Assembly: GCA_023229605.1 (NCBI GenBank) | Contig: JALNYY010000071.1 | Span: forward strand, 1-20,773 | Source: Methylobacter sp. | Lineage (GTDB): Bacteria > Pseudomonadota > Gammaproteobacteria > Methylococcales > Methylomonadaceae | DNA: 20,773 nt | Direction: 5' to 3' | In this document: positions 16,170 through 20,773 of the stretch, piece after piece | Layout: every line of letters starts with the position of its first letter | Position numbering within the stretch: position 1 is the stretch's first letter | Program-made: the position numbers and the translations under genes | The notes under the pieces: model-generated | The model's input: the letters and a program-made list of their open reading frames with translations, nothing else | Databases searched by the model: none | Told to the model about the DNA's origin: nothing

Positions 16170-18248
16170 GTGAATCCTATCAGGAAAGAATTTCAGTACG
16201 GCGATCGACTCGTTAAATTAGAAACTGGCGAAATAGCTCGCCAAGCAGACGGCGCTGTTATGATCGACGTCGATGGTACAACACTGTTGGTTACCGTCGT
16301 TGGTAAAAAACAGGCAAGTGGCGGCGACTTTTTTCCATTGACTGTTAACTATCAAGAAAAAGCTTATGCAGCCGGTAAAATACCAGGCGGCTTTTTTAAG
16401 AGAGAAGGACGTCCAAGTGAACAAGAGACTTTAACGTCTCGCCTGATTGACCGGCCTATCCGTCCCCTGTTCCCCGAGGGCTATACCAACGAAGTGCAGA
16501 TTATTGCCACAGTCGTATCGCTTAATCCTGAAGTTAATCCCGAAATTCCTGCTTTATTGGGCGCTTCTGCTGCCTTGGCAGTTTCAGGATTGCCTTTTAA
16601 CGGCCCGGTAGGCGCGGCTACTGTCGGTTACAAAGACGGCAGCTATTTATTAAACCCAAGCCCTGACGCATTGAAAGAATCGCAGCTGGAATTGGTTGTT
16701 GCAGGAACCGCGCATGCGGTATTGATGGTTGAGTCTGAAGCCGACAACCTGTCGGAAGAAGTGATGCTGGGCGCGGTTTTATTCGGCCACCAGCAAATGC
16801 AGGTTGCCATTAACGCCATTAACGAATTTGCAAACGCTGCCGGTGCGGGCGTCGTCGAGTGGGTAGCTCCGGAAGTTAATACCGAACTTAAAAAACGGGT
16901 GACGGACGAAGTTGAAGAGGGCATTAAAGCCGCTTATCAAATCGCTGAAAAACTGGTCAGACAAGAAAAGTTGAAAGAGATCAGGGATGCCGTCGTCGAA
17001 AAACTGGTGGCTAACGGCGAGTATGCGGAAAGCGACATACGCGGCATTATCGAGCATCTGGAATACCGCATCGTCCGTAACGCCATTCTGAACGAAAGCA
17101 AACGTATCGACGGTCGCGCTTTAGACAAAATCAGGCCGATTACGATCAGAACCGGCGTATTGCCAAGAACCCACGGCTCGGCACTGTTTACCCGCGGCGA
17201 AACGCAAGCTATCGTGGTTGCAACACTGGGAACGCAGCGCGATGCGCAAATCATCGATGCGCTGGCCGGCGAGTACAAAGAACCGTTCATGCTGCATTAC
17301 AACTTCCCTCCGTACAGCGTTGGCGAAACCGGCTTTGTCGGCTCGCCAAAACGCCGCGAGATCGGTCACGGCCGCTTGGCGAAACGTGGCGTTGCCGCCG
17401 TATTGCCTAATATGGACGAATTTCCGTACACCATCCGCGTGGTTTCAGAAATTACCGAATCGAACGGCTCAAGCTCAATGGCTTCGGTTTGCGGCAGCAG
17501 CTTGGCGTTAATGGATGCCGGTGTGCCGATTAAGTCGCCGGTTGCCGGTATCGCGATGGGCCTGATTAAAGAAGGCGACAGCTTTGCGGTATTGTCGGAC
17601 ATCATGGGCGATGAAGATCACCTGGGCGATATGGACTTTAAAGTTGCCGGTTCTGTAGACGGTATTACCGCGCTGCAAATGGATATTAAAATCGACGGCA
17701 TTACTGCGGAAATCATGAAGACAGCACTGGATCAAGCAAAGCACGGTCGTTTGCATATCCTGGGTGAAATGAATAAAGCGTTGTCCACCACCCGCGAAGA
17801 AATGTCCGATTTCGCACCGCGTATCATTACCTTCAAAATCGATCCGGCCAAAATCCGCGAGGTTATCGGTAAAGGCGGCGCAACCATACGCAGCATCACC
17901 GAGCAAACCGGCGCAAGCATTGATTTGACCGATGACGGCATCGTTAAAGTGGCGTCTGTCGATAAAGCCGCGGGCGAAGAAGCGCGTCGTTTGATCGAGG
18001 AAATTACCGCTGAAGTTGAAGTCGGTAAAGTCTATGAAGGCAAAGTAGTCAGATTAATGGACTTCGGCGCATTCGTTACCATCCTTCCCGGCAAAGACGG
18101 TTTGGTTCATATTTCGCAAATCTCTGATGAGCGCGTCGATAAAGTCAGCGACAGACTTAATGAAGGCGATGTGGTCAAAGTCAAAGTGCTTGAAATAGAC
18201 CGTCAAGGCAGAGTCAGATTGAGTATGAAAGAAGTCGAAGCGGAATAA
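16170..18248 (+). CDS. pnp: Polyribonucleotide nucleotidyltransferase (PNPase)
   Basis: PNPase is a trimeric phosphorolytic 3'-5' exoribonuclease of mRNA decay. The 692-residue protein has two RNase PH domains, the second with SDIMGDEDHLGDMDFKVAG, whose D483 and D489 match the catalytic pair of the E. coli enzyme. A helical linker lies between them. A KH domain (about 550-610, with IGKGGATIRSI) and an S1 domain (about 618-688, with GKVVRLMDFGAFVTI and GLVHISQIS) follow. The start is a GTG with AAAGGA upstream, giving (M)NPIRKEFQYGDRLVKLETGE as in relatives. It ends soon after the S1 domain and is followed by two hairpins. Confidence 0.98.
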   Translation: MNPIRKEFQYGDRLVKLETGEIARQADGAVMIDVDGTTLLVTVVGKKQASGGDFFPLTVNYQEKAYAAGKIPGGFFKREGRPSEQETLTSRLIDRPIRPLFPEGYTNEVQIIATVVSLNPEVNPEIPALLGASAALAVSGLPFNGPVGAATVGYKDGSYLLNPSPDALKESQLELVVAGTAHAVLMVESEADNLSEEVMLGAVLFGHQQMQVAINAINEFANAAGAGVVEWVAPEVNTELKKRVTDEVEEGIKAAYQIAEKLVRQEKLKEIRDAVVEKLVANGEYAESDIRGIIEHLEYRIVRNAILNESKRIDGRALDKIRPITIRTGVLPRTHGSALFTRGETQAIVVATLGTQRDAQIIDALAGEYKEPFMLHYNFPPYSVGETGFVGSPKRREIGHGRLAKRGVAAVLPNMDEFPYTIRVVSEITESNGSSSMASVCGSSLALMDAGVPIKSPVAGIAMGLIKEGDSFAVLSDIMGDEDHLGDMDFKVAGSVDGITALQMDIKIDGITAEIMKTALDQAKHGRLHILGEMNKALSTTREEMSDFAPRIITFKIDPAKIREVIGKGGATIRSITEQTGASIDLTDDGIVKVASVDKAAGEEARRLIEEITAEVEVGKVYEGKVVRLMDFGAFVTILPGKDGLVHISQISDERVDKVSDRLNEGDVVKVKVLEIDRQGRVRLSMKEVEAE

Positions 18249-18261
18249 CCTGGTTTTGTTT

Positions 18262-18283
18262 GCCGCTCTTAACAAAGGGCGGC
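18262..18283 (+). repeat. Stem-loop downstream of pnp
   Basis: GCCGCTCTT (18262-18270) pairs with AAGGGCGGC (18275-18283), with one wobble, around AACA. There is no T-run. It lies between the pnp stop and the terminator and may stabilise the mRNA 3' end. Confidence 0.5.
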
Positions 18284-18293
18284 TTAAGTGGGT

Positions 18294-18328
18294 AAAAGGG
18301 ATTGTGATTCGTCGCAATCCCTTTTTTT
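18294..18328 (+). terminator. Intrinsic terminator after pnp
   Basis: AAAAGGGATTG (18294-18304) pairs perfectly with CAATCCCTTTT (18315-18325) around a 10-base loop and runs into seven T residues. It closes the translation/RNA block and marks the border with the accessory region. Confidence 0.88.
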
Positions 18329-18345
18329 CGTTTAGCCCTTCCATA

Positions 18346-18432
18346 GGTCGAGTTAGCGGAACGTAGTCCTTACAATGTAAACCGACTGGTTAATTGACCA
18401 CGAAGCTCACGAAGAAAAACCAAGGTAAAAAA
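18346..18432. repeat. Degenerate intergenic repeat relics
   Basis: GGTCGAGTTAGCGGAACGTA followed by CCGAC at 18380-18384 looks like a worn copy of a common palindromic GGGTTAGCG/CGTAACCC element. Just after it, CCACGAAGCTCACGAAG contains a repeated CACGAAG, another frequent intergenic relic. The rest of the gap from 18329 to 18488 shows no gene. Confidence 0.3.
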
Positions 18433-18488
18433 CTTCGTATCTTTTAAATTGACTCCAATCAATCCACTAATTACCACAGCAAATAGAA

Positions 18489-18833
18489 ATGATCAGTGAT
18501 AGCCAAAAAATACAAATAGCTAAAAAATTCGCCAAGTTGCATCAAACGCCATTTGCCGCATGGACGCCCGATGAGGATTATCCGTCAGATGATGATCGTT
18601 ATTTGGCTGTTTATAATAATCTTATTATCGGCGTTTACGGTGATTGCTATGGGATTAACGCCGAGTATGATGAGGATGACAATTTAATACAGGAAGCGAC
18701 GGAATTTGAAGTCGCGGTTGAAGGATTTGAATCCAAATCCGGGCAGGCTGAAATATTCTTTTTTGAAATAACCGGTGAGTTGACAGGGAGGAGTAAAGTC
18801 ATTGAGGATCATGGCAGGCATGGTGACTGGTAG
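18489..18833 (+). CDS. Hypothetical small acidic protein
   Basis: I do not recognise this 114-residue protein. It is rich in D and E, has no membrane segment or signal peptide, and contains a mixed helix/strand pattern. A basic helix (IQIAKKFAKLH) comes first, then an acidic stretch with EDYPSDDDRYLAVYNNLIIG, two beta-like segments and the C-terminus HGRHGDW. The ATG at 18489 has no good ribosome-binding site. Nothing catalytic is visible. It stands alone between the pnp terminator and the cassette region on the other strand. Steady use of ordinary codons and a fold-like pattern favour a real gene. Confidence 0.65.
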   Translation: MISDSQKIQIAKKFAKLHQTPFAAWTPDEDYPSDDDRYLAVYNNLIIGVYGDCYGINAEYDEDDNLIQEATEFEVAVEGFESKSGQAEIFFFEITGELTGRSKVIEDHGRHGDW

Positions 18834-18943
18834 GTCGGAATCACTACGTGCTCTAAACGAGTCGCGAGAGCAGCCCACTAATCATCGCGTAACATTAAAA
18901 ATAATCGCACAAAAAATACTTGTAAAATCTGAGCGGAAGAAAA

Positions 18944-19024
18944 TTTAAGGCGCTTTGTTTGCGGGACGGATTGTCAGCTCGAAGCCGCTTTGCGGCATTT
19001 ACTTGGCGACAAACAATGTTATAT
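18944..19024 (-). other. attC-like degenerate hairpin
   Basis: TTGTTTG (18955-18961) pairs with CAAACAA (19010-19016), and a central GCCGC/GCGGC hairpin lies at 18984-18996. One side ends in ATATAAC when read on the minus strand, which is close to an R'' core. The other side lacks a GTTRRRY core, so it would not be a working attC. It may be the worn end of the cassette array. The remaining sequence from 18834 to 19100 shows no convincing gene. Confidence 0.35.
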
Positions 19025-19100
19025 TTGAACAACGGCTTTCGACCCCTAGTTGACATTCGAAGCTTTGCGCTCAATGTCGGCAGGGATTCAATTAGCAGCC

Positions 19101-19161
19101 ATTCAACGTAGAAGTGAGGGGCGCGACGATAGGAGCGTCCCACTCGACCATAATGTTATGC
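19101..19161 (-). other. attC recombination site (61 bp)
   Basis: Read on the minus strand, the R'' core GCATAAC (19155-19161) is followed by an L''-like arm ending GTGGGACGC. After a 10-base loop come the complementary arm GCGCCCCTCAC and the R' core GTTGAAT (19101-19107), which fits GTTRRRY. The arms pair imperfectly, as attC sites do, and the length is typical. It lies directly at the 3' end of the hydrolase gene, whose TAA stop is inside the R'' core. Confidence 0.78.
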
Positions 19162-19995
19162 CTTGCCTAATAGATTGCATATTTCGGGTGCCGCTTGGTA
19201 CAGGCATGAATAGTGTGACAGCCCATTGAATATTGTGGTCGAGGAGCAGCCGGGTATCGCAGACTTTAAGTACTCCGCCATAAGCGGTGGTGACCAGTTG
19301 TCCTCGGCACCGTGCCAAATATGAGTATTGACGGATACTTCGGCGAGCGCCGTTTTCAACGGCCGCACATAAAGACCAATATCTCTCGCGTAGCCTCGGA
19401 TTTGACCAACAAAGCAGGCCTTCAATACTTTGGTGATGACGGTGCGAAATTCACTGTCGGCGGCCAATACCTTATCTTCGCCAGCGGCACTGGCAAACAA
19501 CAAGCGAAATACGGCATTGGGAAAAAGCCAAGCAAGCAAACCTTGCCAATAAGACAACAAAATGAATAAGGCAGGTGCTGTTTTTGCCAACATAAAAACC
19601 TGCTTGCCTGCCATGGCTTCAAGATAATTACCAGACTCCAGAGGTGCTGCTGCAGAAACCAAATGCAGGCTTCCGACCCCATTGGCCATGTAACGGGAGG
19701 TCTGTAGCGCAATAAATGCACCAATTGAAAAACCAACGACATCCACTTGTTTTCCTGAGGCTATTCTTGAAATTTCCGCAGCCAGAAGTTTGTAATACGC
19801 TTCCCCATTGATGGTCGAATCGACACTAAACCGGTCTAAACAAATAAACGTCAGACCGTGATTTTTTCCTTCCAGATCGAAAATGCTACATTCTTCCGGC
19901 GCTCCAGGCGCGCCATGAAAATAGACGACCATGTGTCCATTATCGGAGCCAAACTGACTAAATTTCAAAGACTTCTCCACTTCGCTTGCGCATAA
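19107..19995 (-). mobile_element. Integron gene cassette carrying an alpha/beta hydrolase
   Basis: The boundaries are set by the expected G^TT recombination points of two successive attC sites in the same orientation, giving an 889-bp unit. It contains a single minus-strand gene followed immediately by its attC, the standard cassette layout. No integrase lies in this window. Confidence 0.7.
19156..19980 (-). CDS. Alpha/beta hydrolase (cassette gene)
   Basis: This looks like a serine hydrolase of the alpha/beta fold; the substrate cannot be told. Counting from the GTG at 19980 (274 residues), the oxyanion-region motif YFHGAPG is near 20-26 and the nucleophile elbow GFSIG has S85. The acid is probably D227 (HGAEDNW) and the histidine H256 (GLSHY). 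A hydrophobic stretch at about 128-163 may be a lid or membrane contact. The frame is open upstream to 20079, but that part lies within the preceding attC. An ATG at 19932 is an alternative start, but would cut the first strand. No clear ribosome-binding site is seen, and the TAA stop falls inside the next attC. Confidence 0.82.
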   Translation of the reverse strand: MEKSLKFSQFGSDNGHMVVYFHGAPGAPEECSIFDLEGKNHGLTFICLDRFSVDSTINGEAYYKLLAAEISRIASGKQVDVVGFSIGAFIALQTSRYMANGVGSLHLVSAAAPLESGNYLEAMAGKQVFMLAKTAPALFILLSYWQGLLAWLFPNAVFRLLFASAAGEDKVLAADSEFRTVITKVLKACFVGQIRGYARDIGLYVRPLKTALAEVSVNTHIWHGAEDNWSPPLMAEYLKSAIPGCSSTTIFNGLSHYSCLYQAAPEICNLLGKA

Positions 19996-20119
19996 CGTAG
20001 GGGTAAGGGGCGCGCCGCTGAAGAAAGCCAAGCGAAGCCGCCAAACCTGATTAAAAAGCAAACTTTCCAAAGCCGCCAACGGGCGGCGTGTCCGCGTCCC
20101 TTTGACCGTTGTGTTAGGC
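19990..20119 (-). other. attC recombination site (130 bp)
   Basis: Read on the minus strand, the R'' core GCCTAAC (20113-20119) is followed by an L'' arm GTCAAAGGGACGC. A long centre with inverted GCCGCC/GGCGGC repeats comes next, then an L' arm GCGCGCCCCTTAC and the R' core GTTATGC (19990-19996). Length and layout fit a long attC. It begins 4 bases after the toxin stop codon, as expected for the end of a cassette. Confidence 0.78.
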
Positions 20120-20123
20120 TAAA

Positions 20124-20429
20124 TTATAGGGACGGCTGGTGCTCTCGGCTTGCGTGCCAAAACGCAAGTACATGAAGGAAACTGTCCTCAGCTTTGTAGT
20201 AGATGAAGTACCCTACGCGACTGAGAAAAAGGCGGCGTACGCCAACGGTGCGCGAGCCTTTATATTTGGCGCCGATGCCTGGTTGTTCGGCCAACAAAGC
20301 CACTGCCTCGCCAAAGTCGGTGGCGATAGCGTTTGGAGCGCTGGGGCGGTTTACCGACCACCACTCAGATGCCTTGCGAATCTGGTTTACTGCTCGTGCG
20401 GCGATTCTTACCCGAAGCGCCATACTCAA
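20124..20429 (-). CDS. ParE/RelE-family toxin
   Basis: This small basic protein of 101 residues has the ParE/RelE pattern. An N-terminal strand (ALRVRIAARAVNQI) leads into helices with ASEWWSVNRPSA and FGEAVALLAEQPGIGAKY. C-terminal strands follow, with RRLFLSRVGYFIYYKAED and LHVLAFWHASRE. ParE-type proteins poison gyrase and RelE-type ones cut mRNA; the sequence does not settle which. The ATG overlaps the upstream antitoxin gene by 4 bases (ATGA), and a second ATG two codons in is an alternative. The stop lies just ahead of the attC. Confidence 0.85.
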   Translation of the reverse strand: MSMALRVRIAARAVNQIRKASEWWSVNRPSAPNAIATDFGEAVALLAEQPGIGAKYKGSRTVGVRRLFLSRVGYFIYYKAEDSFLHVLAFWHASREHQPSL

Positions 20430-20647
20430 TTATGAGCAGGAAGAGACTGCAATAACTCTTCCAGGCTTACATATTCACCACGTTCAATTTCAGACATAGC
20501 CGCAAGTAGTTCGTTTTCTTGGGCCTCGGTAAGTAAAAAGCTTTCGTCAGATCCGCGCGTAACGACGGTTACCACGGCACCCTCAGTAAGAGAAACCCCT
20601 TCCAGCACGATTTTTCCGTTGACAACGGTTCCAGTAGCAACTTGCAT
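20426..20647 (-). CDS. Antitoxin partner of the ParE/RelE-type toxin
   Basis: The 73-residue acidic protein precedes the toxin and overlaps it by 4 bases, the usual antitoxin-first order. The N-terminal half (MQVATGTVVNGKIVLEGVSL) suggests a small beta-rich DNA-binding or dimerisation part. The C-terminal half (EIERGEYVSLEELLQSLP) looks like the helical tail antitoxins wrap around their toxin. It probably represses its own promoter; repeated and palindromic sequences lie just upstream. Confidence 0.82.
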   Translation of the reverse strand: MQVATGTVVNGKIVLEGVSLTEGAVVTVVTRGSDESFLLTEAQENELLAAMSEIERGEYVSLEELLQSLPAHN

Positions 20648-20653
20648 AATATG

Positions 20654-20698
20654 AATGATACTCCGAATTGCTCAATTAAGTTGTTTGCTTAATGATAC
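20654..20698 (-). promoter_or_regulatory. Possible operator region of the toxin-antitoxin genes
   Basis: Upstream of the antitoxin ATG, AATGATAC occurs twice as a direct repeat (20654-20661 and 20691-20698), with the palindrome AATTGCTCAATT (20666-20677) between. This is the position expected for autoregulatory binding sites. No convincing -35/-10 pair was found here. Confidence 0.4.
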
Positions 20699-20717
20699 CA
20701 CTACTTTGCCGTGCCAT

Positions 20718-20773
20718 GCCTAACGTTGCGTTCAACCCGACCAACCGCCACCCGATAAAACAATTAAAATTTA
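20718..20773 (-). other. Partial attC site cut by the window edge
   Basis: Read on the minus strand, the segment ends in a perfect R' core GTTAGGC (20718-20724) preceded by AAC and an L'-like arm GGTCGGGTTGAACGC. The other half lies outside the window. It bounds the toxin-antitoxin cassette and implies at least one more cassette or attI beyond. Confidence 0.65.

Larger units (their letters stand above)
19996..20723 (-). mobile_element. Integron gene cassette carrying a toxin-antitoxin pair
   Basis: A 728-bp unit between the G^TT points of two attC cores contains an antitoxin gene, a toxin gene and the 130-bp attC, all on the minus strand. Toxin-antitoxin cassettes are known to stabilise large chromosomal integrons. 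Confidence 0.7.

Noticed and set aside
18895..19143. 82-codon minus-strand open frame overlapping the 61-bp attC
   Set aside because: Its first part is translated attC sequence and the rest looks like the degenerate hairpin. There is no ribosome-binding site or recognisable pattern.
20139..20435. Plus-strand open frames opposite the toxin gene
   Set aside because: The minus strand holds a coherent toxin-antitoxin pair with correct overlap and cassette orientation. The plus-strand frames show no motif.

Overview
The window looks like a gammaproteobacterial chromosome of moderate GC. The protein sequences and the gene order, in which a Na+-NQR operon lies near an initiator tRNA-rimP-nusA-infB-rbfA-truB-rpsO-pnp block, suggest an aquatic gammaproteobacterium. 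A methanotroph of the Methylococcales is my best guess. That is an inference from general protein resemblance, because no 16S or methane-oxidation gene is present.

Layout. Positions 1-607 hold a decayed minus-strand remnant of a CheB/CheR-PAS chemotaxis-type protein. Positions 839-6876 carry a complete nqrABCDEF operon for the sodium-pumping NADH:quinone oxidoreductase, with a recognisable promoter just upstream. A palindrome and a terminator follow, and then nqrM, the small maturation factor. No apbE flavin transferase gene lies beside the operon. Next come a two-CBS-domain protein (7282-7677) and sbcB, exonuclease I (7832-9295).

Positions 9381-18248 are the classical translation/RNA block: initiator tRNA-fMet with its own promoter, two successive terminators, rimP, nusA, infB, rbfA and truB. 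rpsO and pnp follow, each set off by hairpins. Together these genes supply initiator tRNA, 30S maturation, transcription elongation/antitermination, IF-2, tRNA pseudouridylation, ribosomal protein S15 and PNPase. The order matches the E. coli metY-nusA-infB-pnp region.

After the pnp terminator the character changes. There is a small hypothetical acidic protein (18489-18833), then what reads as the distal end of an integron gene-cassette array running on the minus strand. It has one complete attC of 61 bp (19101-19161), one of 130 bp (19990-20119), and half of a third cut by the window edge (20718-20773). They bracket an alpha/beta hydrolase cassette and a toxin-antitoxin (ParE/RelE-like) cassette. 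The orientation predicts more cassettes, and possibly an integrase, beyond the right edge.

The most unusual points are the integron-like array and an obligatory N-terminal extension of NqrC. The extension is made of a tandem 13-residue cysteine-containing repeat. NqrC also has serine instead of threonine at the expected FMN attachment position.
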